A stretch of 64,000 nucleotides of DNA, from positions 2,046,001-2,110,000 of the forward strand of contig NZ_CP029608.1 of NCBI RefSeq assembly GCF_003352185.1, written 5' to 3'. A program made the translations under genes and the position numbers. Shown piece by piece: positions 17,136 through 32,502 of the stretch. A model generated the notes under the pieces. That model saw only the letters and a list, made by a program, of their open reading frames with translations. It searched no databases and was not told the origin of the DNA. The stretch is from Pseudomonas kribbensis. GTDB lineage: Bacteria > Pseudomonadota > Gammaproteobacteria > Pseudomonadales > Pseudomonadaceae. Within the stretch, counting starts at the first letter, position 1. Each line of letters begins with the position of its first letter.

Positions 17136-18263
17136 ATGGCCGAAGCAAAAGTACTCAGTGGCGCCGGGCTCCGGGGCCAGGTTGCCGGGCAAACCGCACT
17201 GTCCACCGTGGGCCAGGCCGGTGCCGGGCTGACCTATCGCGGCTACGACGTGCGCGAACTGGCGGCAGACGCACAATTTGAAGAAGTGGCGTACCTGCTG
17301 CTCTACGGAGAGCTGCCGACCAAGGCACAACTCGCCGAGTATCAAGGCAAACTGAGCAAGCTACGCGATTTGCCGCAAGCGCTGAAAGAAGTGCTGGAAC
17401 GCATCCCCGCCGACGCCCACCCGATGGACGTGATGCGCACCGGTTGCTCGTTCCTGGGCAACATCGAGCCGGAGAAAGACTTCTCCGAGCAACGCGACAA
17501 GACCGACCGCCTGCTGGCCGCATTCCCGGCGATCATGTGCTACTGGTATCGCTTCAGCCACGACGGCAAACGCATCAACTGCGTGAGCGACGAGCCGTCC
17601 ATCGGCGGCCATTTCCTGCACCTGCTGCACGACAAGAAACCGAGCGAACTGCACGTCAAAGTGATGAACGTGTCGCTGATCCTCTACGCCGAGCACGAAT
17701 TCAACGCCTCGACTTTCACCGCTCGCGTCTGTGCGTCGACCCTGTCCGACCTGTATTCCTGCGTCACGGCAGCCATCGGCTCGCTGCGCGGCCCGCTGCA
17801 CGGCGGCGCCAACGAAGCGGCGATGGAAATGATCGAGCGCTTCTCGTCGCCGGAGGAGGCGATCAAGGGCACCCTCGGCATGCTCGAGCGCAAGGACAAG
17901 ATCATGGGCTTCGGTCACGCGATCTATAAGGACAGCGATCCGCGCAACGAGGTCATCAAGGGCTGGTCGAAAAAACTCGCCGACGAAGTGGGCGACAAGG
18001 TGTTGTTCGCGGTTTCGGAAGCCATCGACAAGACCATGTGGGAGCAAAAGAAACTGTTCCCCAACGCCGACTTCTACCATGCCTCGGCGTACCACTTCAT
18101 GGGCATCCCGACCAAGCTGTTCACCCCGATCTTCGTCTGCTCGCGCCTGACCGGCTGGGCGGCGCACGTGTTCGAGCAGCGCGCCAACAACCGCATCATC
18201 CGTCCAAGCGCCGAGTACGTCGGCGTCGAACAGCGCAAGTTCGTGCCAATCGAACGTCGCTGA
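17136..18263 (+). CDS. prpC: 2-methylcitrate synthase
   Basis: 375 residues, citrate-synthase family. It condenses propionyl-CoA with oxaloacetate. Active-site histidines are seen in GPLHGGANEAAM and GFGHAIYKDSDPR, with the catalytic Asp region near the end. The frame is open upstream to 16992, but the ATG at 17136 has TTGGAGA eight bases before it and begins MAEAKVLSGAGLRG, the usual PrpC start. Confidence 0.95.
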   Translation: MAEAKVLSGAGLRGQVAGQTALSTVGQAGAGLTYRGYDVRELAADAQFEEVAYLLLYGELPTKAQLAEYQGKLSKLRDLPQALKEVLERIPADAHPMDVMRTGCSFLGNIEPEKDFSEQRDKTDRLLAAFPAIMCYWYRFSHDGKRINCVSDEPSIGGHFLHLLHDKKPSELHVKVMNVSLILYAEHEFNASTFTARVCASTLSDLYSCVTAAIGSLRGPLHGGANEAAMEMIERFSSPEEAIKGTLGMLERKDKIMGFGHAIYKDSDPRNEVIKGWSKKLADEVGDKVLFAVSEAIDKTMWEQKKLFPNADFYHASAYHFMGIPTKLFTPIFVCSRLTGWAAHVFEQRANNRIIRPSAEYVGVEQRKFVPIERR

Positions 18264-18303
18264 ATTGTGGGCTGACCTGGAGCTTGAGAACACCGATACA
18301 CCC

Positions 18304-18393
18304 TGTGGGAGCGAGCCTGCTCGCGATGACGGACAGACATTCAACAAAGATGTCGACTGATTAACCGCTATCGCGAGCAGGCTCGCTCCCACA
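18304..18393. repeat. REPIN between prpC and acnD
   Basis: Two inverted REP copies, 18304-18327 (TGTGGGAGCGAGCCTGCTCG plus CGAT) and 18370-18393 (its complement), separated by 42 bp. The 24-bp arms are perfect complements. Orientation is GTGGGAG outward on both sides. The element lies within the prp operon and may form a large hairpin in the mRNA that tunes prpC versus acnD levels. Confidence 0.9.
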
Positions 18394-18465
18394 GTGGAGT
18401 GTGTTGAGTTCAAAGGCTGCGTCTGGCCCCACCTTTTTGTTATCACCGTGACCGAGTCCTGACCG

Positions 18466-21060
<2,595 letters not shown>

Positions 21061-21114
21061 ATCAGTTAGTGCGAGCGCGGGTCGGTTGACCCGCGTTTGT
21101 GGATAAGGAGCACC

Positions 21115-22305
21115 ATGGCTCACGCACCGCAAATCAAAATCCCCGCCACCTACATGCGCGGCGGCACCAGCAAAGGCGTGTTTTTCAGCCTCACCGACCT
21201 GCCTGAGGCGGCGCAAATTCCCGGCCCGACCCGCGACGCCTTGCTGCTGCGGGTCATCGGCAGCCCCGACCCGTACGACAAACAGATCGACGGCATGGGC
21301 GGCGCCACGTCCAGCACCAGCAAAACCGTGATCCTGTCGAAAAGCATCAAGGCCGATCACGACGTCGATTACCTGTTCGGTCAGGTGTCCATCGACAAAC
21401 CGTTCGTGGACTGGAGTGGCAACTGCGGCAACCTGTCGGCGGCGGTCGGATCGTTCGCCATCAGCAACGGCCTGGTGGACGCCAGCCGCATTCCGCACAA
21501 CGGTGTGGCGGTGGTTCGCGTGTGGCAGGCCAACATCGGTAAAACGATCATTGCCCACGTGCCGATCACCAACGGCGAAGTCCAGGAAACCGGAGATTTC
21601 GAACTCGACGGCGTGACCTTTCCGGCTGCCGAAGTGCAGGTCGAATTCATGGACCCGGCGGCGGAAGAAGAGGGCGGCGGTGGCTCGATGTTCCCCACCG
21701 GCAACCTGATCGACGAACTGGCAGTGCCGGGCGTCGGCACCTTCAAGGCGACCATGATCAACGCGGGTATCCCGACGATCTTCGTCAACGCCGAAGACAT
21801 CGGTTACACCGGCACCGAATTGCAGAGCGCGATCAACAGCGATCCGAAAGCGCTGCAGATGTTCGAGACCATCCGCGCCTACGGTGCGCTGCGCATGGGC
21901 CTGATATCCAACATTGACGAAGCGGCCAAGCGTCAGCACACGCCGAAAGTGGCTTTCGTGGCTCGGCCTGCGGATTACGTGGCGTCCAGTGGCAAGGCGA
22001 TTGCCGCCGGGGATGTGGATCTGCTGGTGCGGGCGTTGTCGATGGGCAAGTTGCACCACGCGATGATGGGCACGGCGGCGGTGGCAATCGGCACCGCAGC
22101 GGCCATTTCCGGCACTTTGGTGAACCTCGCGGCCGGTGGTGTTGAGCGCAATGCCGTGCGCTTCGGGCATCCGTCCGGGACGTTGCGCGTCGGGGCCGAG
22201 GCCAGTCTGGAAAATGGTGAGTGGGTTGTGAAGAAAGCGATCATGAGCCGAAGTGCGCGGGTCCTGATGGAAGGCTTCGTCCGCGTGCCTGGAGATTCGT
22301 TCTGA
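21115..22305 (+). CDS. prpF: 2-methylaconitate cis-trans isomerase
   Basis: 396 residues of the PrpF family (diaminopimelate-epimerase fold). It is required with AcnD to replace the PrpD-only route, converting trans- to cis-2-methylaconitate. Visible landmarks are [12 protein letters not shown] at the N-terminus, the [12 protein letters not shown] substrate loop and [11 protein letters not shown] 21115 follows AAGGAG at good spacing; an upstream in-frame ATG at 21097 is not supported by homology. Confidence 0.94.
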   Translation: MAHAPQIKIPATYMRGGTSKGVFFSLTDLPEAAQIPGPTRDALLLRVIGSPDPYDKQIDGMGGATSSTSKTVILSKSIKADHDVDYLFGQVSIDKPFVDWSGNCGNLSAAVGSFAISNGLVDASRIPHNGVAVVRVWQANIGKTIIAHVPITNGEVQETGDFELDGVTFPAAEVQVEFMDPAAEEEGGGGSMFPTGNLIDELAVPGVGTFKATMINAGIPTIFVNAEDIGYTGTELQSAINSDPKALQMFETIRAYGALRMGLISNIDEAAKRQHTPKVAFVARPADYVASSGKAIAAGDVDLLVRALSMGKLHHAMMGTAAVAIGTAAAISGTLVNLAAGGVERNAVRFGHPSGTLRVGAEASLENGEWVVKKAIMSRSARVLMEGFVRVPGDSF

Positions 22306-22313
22306 CGAACAGT

Positions 22314-22343
22314 CGCCGAGAGCGAGCCTGATCGCTCTCGGCG
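22314..22343. terminator. 12-bp perfect hairpin between prpF and prpD
   Basis: CGCCGAGAGCGA / TCGCTCTCGGCG around a 6-nt loop, followed by GCTTTGCG and not by a T tract. It probably acts as partial attenuation or an mRNA-processing/stability element in the operon. Confidence 0.6.
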
Positions 22344-22423
22344 CTTTGCGTATTTCAATAACAAGAAAAATTAGCCCTGAACCGAGGTCCCATCAACGAA
22401 CCACTTTGAAGAGTGAATCGAAC

Positions 22424-23908
22424 ATGAGCGCCAACGTCGACCTGAACAACCGCCCCGACTACGACGATGTCCTGCAGGACATCGCCGATTACGTCCTCAC
22501 CTATAAAATCGAATCCGCCGAAGCCCTCGACACCGCCCGCAACTGCCTGATGGATACCCTGGGCTGCGGCCTGCTGGCCCTGCGTTTCCCCGAATGCACC
22601 AAACACCTGGGCCCCCTCGTCGAAGGCACCGTCGTGCCGTTCGGTGCCCGGGTGCCGGGCACATCCTATCGGCTCGATCCGGTCAAAGCCGCGTGGGACA
22701 TCGGCTGCATCGTGCGCTGGCTTGATTACAACGACACCTGGCTCGCCGCCGAATGGGGGCATCCGTCGGACAACCTCGGCGGGATTCTCGCGGTGGCCGA
22801 TCACCTTTCGCAAGAGCGTCTGGCCAATGGCGAGGCGCCGCTGACGGTGCGCGATGTGCTTGAAGCCATGATCATGGCCCACGAGATTCAAGGCGTGATC
22901 GCCCTGGAAAACTCCTTCAACCGCGTAGGTCTCGACCACGTGATTCTGGTGAAAGTCGCCTCGACAGCCGTTGTCGCCAAGCTCATGGGCGCCAATCGCG
23001 AGCAATTGCTCTCGGCGTTGTCCCATGCGTTTGCCGACGGTCAGGCGCTGCGCACTTACCGTCATGCGCCGAACGCCGGTTCGCGAAAATCCTGGGCGGC
23101 GGGCGATGCTTCAAGTCGCGGGGTGCGTCTGGCGGATATCGCGATGCGCGGCGAGATGGGCATTCCCGGTGTGCTGACGGCCAAGCAGTGGGGTTTCTAC
23201 GACGTGCTGTTCAGCCACACCAACAACGATCTGGCGCTCAAGCCTGAAGACAAGCGAGCCTTCAGCTTCTCGCGATCCTTCGGCAGTTATGTGATGGAAA
23301 ACGTACTGTTCAAGATCAGCTTCCCTGCCGAATTCCACGCGCAAACCGCCTGCGAAGCCGCGGTGACCCTGCACCCGCAGGTGCGCAATCGTCTGCATGA
23401 TATTGACCGGATCGTCATCACCACCCACGAATCGGCGATCCGTATCATTTCCAAGGTCGGCCCGTTGGCCAATGCCGCCGACCGCGATCACTGCATCCAG
23501 TACATGACCGCCGTGCCGCTGGCGTTCGGTAATCTGGTGGCCGAGCAGTACGAAGACGATTTCCACGCGGCGCATCCGCTCATCGATGTGCTGCGCGAAA
23601 AAATGGTCATCGTCGAAGAGCCGCGTTTCACCCGCGAATATCTCGAAGCCGACAAGCGCTCGATTGCCAACGCGGTGCAGGTGTTTTTCAAGGACGGTTC
23701 CAGCACGGAGAACGTGGTGGTGGAGTACCCGATCGGTCACCGCCAGCGCCGGGCCGAGGGCATTCCGTTGCTGGAGGACAAGTTCAGGGCAAACCTGGCC
23801 ACGCGTTTCACCGGCCAGCGCAGCGCCGAGATCCTTGCGCTGTGCAAGGATCAGGCGCGGCTTGCGGCGACGCCGGTGAACCGTTTTGTTGACTTGTTCG
23901 TGATCTGA
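22424..23908 (+). CDS. prpD: 2-methylcitrate dehydratase
   Basis: 494 residues, the normal PrpD length, MmgE/PrpD family. It is a cofactor-free dehydratase/hydratase acting on 2-methylcitrate or 2-methylaconitate. Family landmarks are [29 protein letters not shown] and [18 protein letters not shown] 22424 begins MSANVDLNN after GAAGAGTG; the open frame upstream is not conserved. Together with AcnD and PrpF this gives two parallel dehydration routes, as in other pseudomonads. Confidence 0.95.
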   Translation: MSANVDLNNRPDYDDVLQDIADYVLTYKIESAEALDTARNCLMDTLGCGLLALRFPECTKHLGPLVEGTVVPFGARVPGTSYRLDPVKAAWDIGCIVRWLDYNDTWLAAEWGHPSDNLGGILAVADHLSQERLANGEAPLTVRDVLEAMIMAHEIQGVIALENSFNRVGLDHVILVKVASTAVVAKLMGANREQLLSALSHAFADGQALRTYRHAPNAGSRKSWAAGDASSRGVRLADIAMRGEMGIPGVLTAKQWGFYDVLFSHTNNDLALKPEDKRAFSFSRSFGSYVMENVLFKISFPAEFHAQTACEAAVTLHPQVRNRLHDIDRIVITTHESAIRIISKVGPLANAADRDHCIQYMTAVPLAFGNLVAEQYEDDFHAAHPLIDVLREKMVIVEEPRFTREYLEADKRSIANAVQVFFKDGSSTENVVVEYPIGHRQRRAEGIPLLEDKFRANLATRFTGQRSAEILALCKDQARLAATPVNRFVDLFVI

Positions 23909-23920
23909 AACGCCGGGACT

Positions 23921-23946
23921 GTCGAGGGCTACAGGCTGCCCTCGAC
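23921..23946. terminator. Hairpin between convergent prpD and ABC ATPase
   Basis: GTCGAGGG at 23921-23928 pairs with CCCTCGAC at 23939-23946. The hairpin spans the stop codon of the minus-strand ATPase. There is no T tract, so it is a weak or factor-assisted bidirectional terminator. Confidence 0.5.
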
Positions 23947-25251
23947 GTCCTCCAGGCTGAACGTTTCGGTGTGGTCGTCGTAGGAGAAAATCTCCGCATA
24001 ACGGCCCCAGGCAATCACGATCTCCAGGTTTTTCTCGACGAAGGCTTCGGTCAGCGAGTCTTCCAGTTCCTGCTCGAAACGCACCCGTGGCGCCCGGTGG
24101 CCGTTGCGCTCCAGCAATACCTGGCGGATCCGCGCGGCCAGCGGTATGTAGCGGATCAGATGTTCGGCAAACAGAGTCTTGCGTTCCTGAGTGCCGTAGT
24201 CGGCGAACAGTTTGCCGGCGTCGGTCAGGGTGATGTCCGCGCCCTTGAGTTCGGCGAAGCCCAGGTATTCGAGCATCTCGGCCACCGGAAACAGGTCGTC
24301 CACTTCCAGCAAGCGCCGCTCGGCCACGGTGGGCAGGCCGGCGTGGCCGTTGTAGGGCTCGGCCGCCAGGGTTTCGATCAGGCCCGCCATCAGGTTGGTG
24401 GACACTTCCTGCAACGGGCTGCTGATTTTCAGTTCGGGTTTGCCGGTGCTGGCATCGGCGCTGCGGCGGTCGGTCATCTGCGCGTATATGTCATCGACCA
24501 TCTGCCGGAACGCAGGATCCAGGCGATTGCGCGGATGGGCGAAGGGCACCTTGATTTCCGCCACCAGCCGTCCGGGGTTGGACGACAGCACCATAATGCG
24601 GTCGCACATCAGCACCGCTTCTTCGATGTTGTGGGTCACGATCAGGATCGATTTGATCGGCAGTTGCTTGCCGCTCCACAGGTCCAGCAGATCGTTTCTC
24701 AGGGTTTCGGCGGTCAGCACGTCCAGCGCCGAGAAAGGTTCGTCCATCAACAGCAGCGTCGGGTTGACTACCAGCCCGCGAGCGAAACCCACGCGCTGGC
24801 GCATGCCGCCGGACAGTTCGCGAGGGTAGGCGTTTTCGAAACCGTCCAGGCCGATCAGGTCGATGGCCGCCAGTGCGCGCTTGCGCGCTTCCTTGCGTTC
24901 GACCTGCAGGGCCTGCAGGCCGGCTTCGACGTTTTCCAGCACCGTCAGCCACGGGAACAGGGCAAAGGTCTGGAACACCATGGCCACGCCTTCGGCCGGG
25001 CCGTCCAGCGGTTTGCCGTTGTACAGGACCTCGCCCGACGACGGTTCGATCAGGCCGGCGATGATCCGCAGCAGGGTGGACTTGCCCGAGCCAGAGCGGC
25101 CAAGCATGCCGACGATTTCGCCTTCGTGCAGGGCCAGGTTGACCCCGCTGAGCACTTGCAGCTCGTCCTTGCCCTTGCCGAACACCCGGTTCACGTCGGT
25201 GAGCGAGTAGATTTCGGGTGTGGCGCCAGTGTGTTCGGTAAAGGTATTCAT
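23929..25251 (-). CDS. ABC transporter ATP-binding protein with C-terminal AAA-associated domain
   Basis: 440 residues. Residues 15-260 form a nitrate/sulfonate/taurine-type ATPase: Walker A GRSGSGKST at 51-59, signature LSGGMRQRVGFARG, Walker B LLLMDEPFSALD. The remaining 170 residues (from about SSPLQEVSTNLMAG) are an extra domain found only in a subset of these ATPases, probably regulatory. I start at the ATG at 25251 (MNTFTEHTG); the longer open frame to 25557 runs antiparallel into the permease gene and is not conserved. It pairs with the permease gene 14 bp upstream. Confidence 0.88.
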   Translation of the reverse strand: MNTFTEHTGATPEIYSLTDVNRVFGKGKDELQVLSGVNLALHEGEIVGMLGRSGSGKSTLLRIIAGLIEPSSGEVLYNGKPLDGPAEGVAMVFQTFALFPWLTVLENVEAGLQALQVERKEARKRALAAIDLIGLDGFENAYPRELSGGMRQRVGFARGLVVNPTLLLMDEPFSALDVLTAETLRNDLLDLWSGKQLPIKSILIVTHNIEEAVLMCDRIMVLSSNPGRLVAEIKVPFAHPRNRLDPAFRQMVDDIYAQMTDRRSADASTGKPELKISSPLQEVSTNLMAGLIETLAAEPYNGHAGLPTVAERRLLEVDDLFPVAEMLEYLGFAELKGADITLTDAGKLFADYGTQERKTLFAEHLIRYIPLAARIRQVLLERNGHRAPRVRFEQELEDSLTEAFVEKNLEIVIAWGRYAEIFSYDDHTETFSLEDVEGSL

Positions 25252-25265
25252 CACATCGAATCCCG

Positions 25266-27011
25266 TCAGTTCAGGCGAAGTTTGTTTTCGGCCATGGCGT
25301 ACATCGGCCGCCAGACCAGGCGATTGAAGGCCACGACGAAGAACGCCATGACCACCACGCCGAGAGTGATTTTCGGGAAGTCGCCGGCGGCCGTGGTTTG
25401 CGCGATGTAGGCGCCGAGGCCATGGGCGACGACCTTGTCCTGCCCCCAGGACACGAATTCGGAAACGATGCTGGCGTTCCACGCCCCGCCCGAAGCGGTG
25501 ATGGCGCCGGTCACGTAGTACGGGAAGATCCCCGGCAGCATCACCTTGCGCCACCACAGCCAGCCGCGAATGCGGAAGTTGGCGGCGGCTTCCTTGAAGT
25601 CATTGGGGAAGGCGCTGGCCCCGGCGATCACGTTGAACAGGATGTACCACTGCGTACCGAGCACGATCAGCGGGCTCAGCCAGATATCCGGGTTCAACTG
25701 GTAACGCAGGATCACGATGACAAACACCGGGAACAGCAGGTTCGCCGGGAACGCCGCAAGGAACTGCGCCAGCGGCTGGATCTTTTCCGCCAGGGCCGGA
25801 CGCAGACCGATCATCACGCCCAGCGGCACCCAGATCAGCGAGGCGATAAAGATCAGCCCGGCCACTCGCAACAGGGTGTACAGCCCCAGCAACAACACAT
25901 GCCCGACTTCGGCGAACGTCACTTCCGTGCCGACATACAGCACGATGTGGTACAGCGCATAAGCGGTCAGCAGTGCGATAAACGAGCCCCAGATCCAGTC
26001 GATGGCCTTGGTGGTGGCGGGGCTTTCAGAGGTCATGACCTTGCGCGCCGAACGCGGCAGGTTCAGGCGCATGTTGCCGAGTCGGCTGATGGCGCGGCTG
26101 ATCGGACGCAGAATGCGCTGGATCATCCGGGTGCGCTGGATCAGATTCAGGACCCAGGATTCCGGCGCAGCGGTCTGCGAGGCGGTGTTTTCCATGCGGA
26201 ACTTGTCGGCCCAGGCCACCAGCGGGCGGAACAGAAACTGGTCATAGATCAGGATGACCACGATCATCGTCAGGATCACGTAGCCCACGGCGTGCATGTC
26301 TTTTTGCGCGATGGCCAGGGCCAGGAACGAGCCGATCCCCGGCAGGGTGATGGTCTGGTCGCCGACGGTGATCGCTTCCGAGGCCACCACGAAGAACCAG
26401 CCGCCGGACATGCTCATCATCATGTTCCAGACCAGCCCGGGCATCGCGAAGGGCACGTCGAGCTTCCAGAATTTCTGCCAGCCGGACAGTTGCAGGTTGG
26501 TCGAGACTTCCACCAGATCCCCCGGCAGCATGCGCAGCGACTGATAGAAGCTGAACGTCATGTTCCACGCCTGGCTGGTGAAAATCGCAAAAATCGCGGC
26601 GAATTCCGCCCCCAGAACCCGGCCGGGAAATAGCAACAGAAAAAAGGTCACGGTGAAGGAGATGTAGCCCAGCACCGGCACCGATTGCAGGATGTCCAGC
26701 ACGGGCACCAGCAGTTTTTCGGCCCGGCGGCTTTTCGCGGCCAGCGTGCCATAGAGCAGGGTGAACACCAGTGCCGCAACCATCGCCGCGAGCATGCGCA
26801 AAGTGGTGCGCATGGCGTATTCCGGCAGGTTGGCCGGGTCGAGTGAGACCACTTCACTTTGCAGCGTGCCGATCGGGGCCCAGGTTTCCCGGGCACCGAT
26901 TGAGAAAAACAGCAGGAAGCCGATCACCAGCGGCATGGCGATCAAGTCCCAGCGATTGGGCAGCAGGCGTCGGGTCGAGGCCGGTATGTAGTGACGGAAC
27001 ACTTTATTCAT
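25266..27011 (-). CDS. Double-length ABC importer permease (two fused transmembrane domains)
   Basis: 581 residues containing two binding-protein-dependent permease domains in one chain. The first spans about residues 25-285 with its coupling loop around EVSTNLQLSGWQKFWKLDVP. The second spans about 335-575 with EAAANFRIRGWLWWRKVMLP. Each half has the cytoplasmic EAA-type loop that contacts the ATPase. The family is the sulfonate/nitrate/taurine group. No substrate-binding protein gene lies on either side, so the substrate is unknown and the binding protein may be encoded elsewhere or be dispensable. Confidence 0.88.
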   Translation of the reverse strand: MNKVFRHYIPASTRRLLPNRWDLIAMPLVIGFLLFFSIGARETWAPIGTLQSEVVSLDPANLPEYAMRTTLRMLAAMVAALVFTLLYGTLAAKSRRAEKLLVPVLDILQSVPVLGYISFTVTFFLLLFPGRVLGAEFAAIFAIFTSQAWNMTFSFYQSLRMLPGDLVEVSTNLQLSGWQKFWKLDVPFAMPGLVWNMMMSMSGGWFFVVASEAITVGDQTITLPGIGSFLALAIAQKDMHAVGYVILTMIVVILIYDQFLFRPLVAWADKFRMENTASQTAAPESWVLNLIQRTRMIQRILRPISRAISRLGNMRLNLPRSARKVMTSESPATTKAIDWIWGSFIALLTAYALYHIVLYVGTEVTFAEVGHVLLLGLYTLLRVAGLIFIASLIWVPLGVMIGLRPALAEKIQPLAQFLAAFPANLLFPVFVIVILRYQLNPDIWLSPLIVLGTQWYILFNVIAGASAFPNDFKEAAANFRIRGWLWWRKVMLPGIFPYYVTGAITASGGAWNASIVSEFVSWGQDKVVAHGLGAYIAQTTAAGDFPKITLGVVVMAFFVVAFNRLVWRPMYAMAENKLRLN

Positions 27012-27237
27012 AAGCAGTGATTCCTGCAGTGCTCTGAATGGAGTCGCGGCAGTCTGAGCGTAGCTTCAGTCTGCACGGCGCACCCGGGAATGAACGGACG
27101 CTCATTCCTTGACTTCAATGGGGAGGCTGGATGCTGCGGGCCCGCTGAATTCAACGGGCCGAGAGGGTTGGCGCATCCGGTTTGTGGCCGGATACGCAAC
27201 TTGCGCGGATTGTATATTTCGGAATGTTACAGAGGCG

Positions 27238-27264
27238 TAAAAAACACGGCCCGGGGCCGGGCTT
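27238..27264 (-). terminator. ppsR terminator and neighbouring hairpins
   Basis: On the minus strand GCCCGGCCCCGGGC is followed by CGTGTTTTTTA, a GC stem plus T tract about 45 bp after the ppsR stop. Two further hairpins lie between here and the ABC permease: GGCCCG/CGGGCC (27139-27160) and ATCCGG/CCGGAT (27175-27193). I see no gene in the 296-bp gap 27012-27307. Confidence 0.65.
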
Positions 27265-27307
27265 GTGATACTTCATTCAGCCTGCGGACAGGTTGGCCGG
27301 GTCGGGG

Positions 27308-28126
27308 TTACTTGAACCGCCGTTCCACGCCTTTTTCCACGAGGATCTTCGCCGAAATCTCTTCCACGGAAAAATGCGTGGAGTTGATGTGCGGGATGTT
27401 TTCGCGACGGAACAGGTTCTCCACCTCACGCACTTCGAATTCGCACTGGGCGTAGCTCGAATAGCGGCTGTTGGGTTTGCGTTCGTTGCGGATCGCGGTG
27501 AGGCGGTCCGGATCGATGGTCAGGCCGAACAGCTTGTGCTGGTGGGCGCGCAGGGCGGCCGGCAGTTGCAGACGCTCCATGTCGTCTTCGGTCAGCGGGT
27601 AGTTGGCCGCGCGGATGCCGAACTGCATCGCCATGTACAGACACGTCGGCGTCTTACCACAACGCGACACGCCCACTAGTATCAGGTCGGCCTTGTCGTA
27701 ATAGTGGGTGCGCGCGCCGTCGTCGTTGTCGAGGGCGAAGTTCACCGCCTCGATCCGCTCCATGTAGTTGGAGTTGTGGCCGATCGAATGGGACTTGCCG
27801 ACGGTGTAGGAAGAATGCTCGGTCAGTTCCTGTTCGAGCGGGGCGAGGAACGTCGAGAAAATGTCGATCATGAAACCATTGGAGGTTGCGAGAATCTCAC
27901 GGATGTCCTGATTGACGATGGTGTCGAAGATAATCGGCCGGAAACCATCGGTTTCAGCGGCTTTGTTGATTTGTTGTACCATGGCCCGCGCTTTGTCCGC
28001 GTTGTCGATGTAGGGCCGCGTGAGTTTGGTGAAGGTAATGTTTTCGAACTGCGCCAGAAGGCTTTGACCCAGGGTTTCGGCAGTAATGCCGGTGCCATCG
28101 GAGATAAAGAAAGCAGATCGTTTCAT
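27308..28126 (-). CDS. ppsR: PEP synthase regulatory kinase/pyrophosphorylase
   Basis: 272 residues, DUF299 family. It inactivates PEP synthase by ADP-dependent phosphorylation and reactivates it by Pi-dependent dephosphorylation. The P-loop-like [15 protein letters not shown] is near residues 150-165, and the N-terminus [17 protein letters not shown] is the family start. ATG 28126 is preceded by AAGGTG; the frame runs on to 28192 without conservation. It is divergent from its target ppsA, 174 bp away. Confidence 0.95.
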   Translation of the reverse strand: MKRSAFFISDGTGITAETLGQSLLAQFENITFTKLTRPYIDNADKARAMVQQINKAAETDGFRPIIFDTIVNQDIREILATSNGFMIDIFSTFLAPLEQELTEHSSYTVGKSHSIGHNSNYMERIEAVNFALDNDDGARTHYYDKADLILVGVSRCGKTPTCLYMAMQFGIRAANYPLTEDDMERLQLPAALRAHQHKLFGLTIDPDRLTAIRNERKPNSRYSSYAQCEFEVREVENLFRRENIPHINSTHFSVEEISAKILVEKGVERRFK

Positions 28127-28300
28127 TTGCACCTTGGGCCTTAAGCTAATGAGTATTTCTGGATATGATAGGCGTGATTTGTCGGCCGCCAATGGCCCGC
28201 ATTCTCACTTATTTTCCAGGTCCAGGCCATACAACCGGCCGATGCTCCCCCGAGCCGCCGGTTTCTGAGCTTTTCCAACACAGTTAGTGGAGAGATCACC

Positions 28301-30673
<2,373 letters not shown>

Positions 30674-30683
30674 GTCGTGAATG

Positions 30684-30758
30684 AAGCCCCGGCCTGCTGA
30701 ACCGGGTCGGGGCTTTAAGATTGAAGTAGGGCGAGCTCTCCGGATGCCGCCCTTTTTT
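30684..30758 (+). terminator. Terminators after ppsA
   Basis: The first hairpin is AAGCCCCG / CGGGGCTT at 30684-30715. The second, GGGCG / CGCCC with T6, is at 30729-30758 and ends only 13 bp before the start of the next gene. The second could attenuate read-through into the hydrolase gene. Confidence 0.75.
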
Positions 30759-30771
30759 GTGCAAGAGCATT

Positions 30772-31761
30772 ATGCAAAGCAGCAGCAACCTTTTTCCTGT
30801 CGCTCTGATCAGCGCCGAACGTCGCGGTGATCTGAGCGAAGACATCTACCGTTTGAAACCGGGCAACAGCCCCGACTGGTCCGTGGAAATCGCGGTGACC
30901 CGTCTCGGCATGGCCGATGAGCCGGCGACACGCGGTGTGCCGGTGATCCTGCTGCATGGCAGCTTCTCCAACCGACGCTTCTGGTTTTCCCCGAAAGGCC
31001 TGGGTCTGGGTGCTCATCTGACGCGCCTGGGTTTCGATGTATGGATCCCTGAAATGCGTGGCCACGGCATGTCCCAGCGTAACGAGGACTACCGCCGCAA
31101 CCGCGTCGCCGACTACGCCCGTTACGATCTGCCGGCCATCGCTGCGTTCGTGCGTGAGCAGAGCGGGCAGATTCCGCACTGGATCGGTCATTCGCTGGGC
31201 GGCATTACGCTCGCAGCCGCGCTGGGCGGCGAATACCTCGGCGAACCGGCCGTGGCGTCGGCGGCGTTTTTCGGCACGCAGGTCAGTCGTACCTACTGGC
31301 CGCTGAAAATTCCACCGGTGGAGTGGAGCGGGCGTTTCATTCTCAAGCGTTTTGCCCAGTTGTCCGGCTCGCGGCTCAAGCGTGGCCCGGAAGACGAACC
31401 GATCGGTCTCGCGCTGGAAAGCATGCGCTGGTACGGCCTGTTCGGGCGTTTCGGTGACAAGGACAAGGATTGGTGGGCGGGGCTTGCCGATGTTCAGGTG
31501 CCGGTGTTGGCAGTGACGGCGGCTGGCGATCATCAGGATCCGGCTTGGGCCTGCCGCAAACTGTTCGAGCAGATTGGCTCCGAGCACAAGCAATTCATCA
31601 ATCTGGGGCGCGAGCAGGGCTTCAGCGAAAATTTCGGCCATGTCGAGATGCTGGTGAGCAAGGCCGCCCAGGCGGAAGTCTGGCCGCTGGTGGCGCGCTG
31701 GCTGGCGGATCAGTACACGCCATTGGTCGGCGAAAAGGTGGATATGGCGGCGGCAGGATGA
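30772..31761 (+). CDS. Alpha/beta-hydrolase
   Basis: 329 residues of the alpha/beta-hydrolase fold. The oxyanion region is VILLHGSFSNRR and the nucleophile elbow GHSLGG (WIGHSLGGIT) lies near residue 140. A C-terminal catalytic His is likely in NFGHVEM. Family members include lipases and esterases; the substrate is not evident. ATG 30772 has AAGAG upstream; an in-frame TTG at 30757 falls inside the terminator's T tract. The position between ppsA and rraA is a conserved Pseudomonas order. Confidence 0.85.
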   Translation: MQSSSNLFPVALISAERRGDLSEDIYRLKPGNSPDWSVEIAVTRLGMADEPATRGVPVILLHGSFSNRRFWFSPKGLGLGAHLTRLGFDVWIPEMRGHGMSQRNEDYRRNRVADYARYDLPAIAAFVREQSGQIPHWIGHSLGGITLAAALGGEYLGEPAVASAAFFGTQVSRTYWPLKIPPVEWSGRFILKRFAQLSGSRLKRGPEDEPIGLALESMRWYGLFGRFGDKDKDWWAGLADVQVPVLAVTAAGDHQDPAWACRKLFEQIGSEHKQFINLGREQGFSENFGHVEMLVSKAAQAEVWPLVARWLADQYTPLVGEKVDMAAAG

Positions 31762-31986
31762 GCGGAGGGCTCTGAAAGGGCATTTCGTTCGAGTCGGCTT
31801 GCGGCTAAGATATGACGCATTGGACGGTTCCGGTCACATTTGGTGACTGTTTCGCTATTACGTTTCAGCTTGTGTTCAGGTTCGCTCAGCGACCATTGCA
31901 TGAACTAAGGTAAACAGCGACCGCCGGATCTCGTTTCAAAAGAGTGCGACATCCTTGATCGTCTTCCTTGTTACAGGAGTTATTCG

Positions 31987-32478
31987 ATGAACCATTACCT
32001 CACGCCTGACCTGTGCGACGCCTATCCGGAGCTGGTGCAGGTGCTGGAACCGATGTTCAGCAATTTCGGCGGCCGTGATTCCTTCGGCGGCGAAATCGTG
32101 ACCATCAAATGCTTCGAAGACAACTCGCTGGTCAAGGAACAGGTTGAACTCAAGGGCAACGGCAAGGTGCTGGTGGTCGATGGCGGCGGTTCCCTGCGGC
32201 GTGCGCTGCTGGGCGACATGCTGGCCGACAAGGCCTCGAAAAACGGTTGGGAAGGGCTGGTGATCTACGGTTGCATCCGTGACGTGGATGTCATCGCCCA
32301 GACCGATCTCGGCGTGCAGGCGCTGGCCAGCCACCCGATGAAGACCGACAAGCGCGGTATCGGCGATCTCAACGTGCCGGTGACTTTCGCGGGTGTCACC
32401 TTTCATCCGGGCCAATACATTTATGCGGACAACAACGGCGTGATCATCTCGCCGAGCCCGCTGAAAATGCCTGAATAA
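31987..32478 (+). CDS. rraA: Ribonuclease E activity regulator / RraA-family protein
   Basis: 163 residues, family-typical length, with the [18 protein letters not shown] and [10 protein letters not shown] motifs. In Escherichia coli RraA binds and inhibits RNase E. Some homologues have oxaloacetate decarboxylase or aldolase activity, and the GCIRD motif is common to both, so the annotation is by family. The 225-bp gap upstream shows no gene. Confidence 0.92.
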   Translation: MNHYLTPDLCDAYPELVQVLEPMFSNFGGRDSFGGEIVTIKCFEDNSLVKEQVELKGNGKVLVVDGGGSLRRALLGDMLADKASKNGWEGLVIYGCIRDVDVIAQTDLGVQALASHPMKTDKRGIGDLNVPVTFAGVTFHPGQYIYADNNGVIISPSPLKMPE

Positions 32479-32502
32479 ATCGCGGCAAGAACCGGGGTGA
32501 GG

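Noticed and set aside
23929..27011. Taurine, aliphatic sulfonate or nitrate ABC importer
   Set aside because: The ATPase and permease are of that broad group, but the fused permease, the extra ATPase domain and the missing binding protein do not allow a substrate name.
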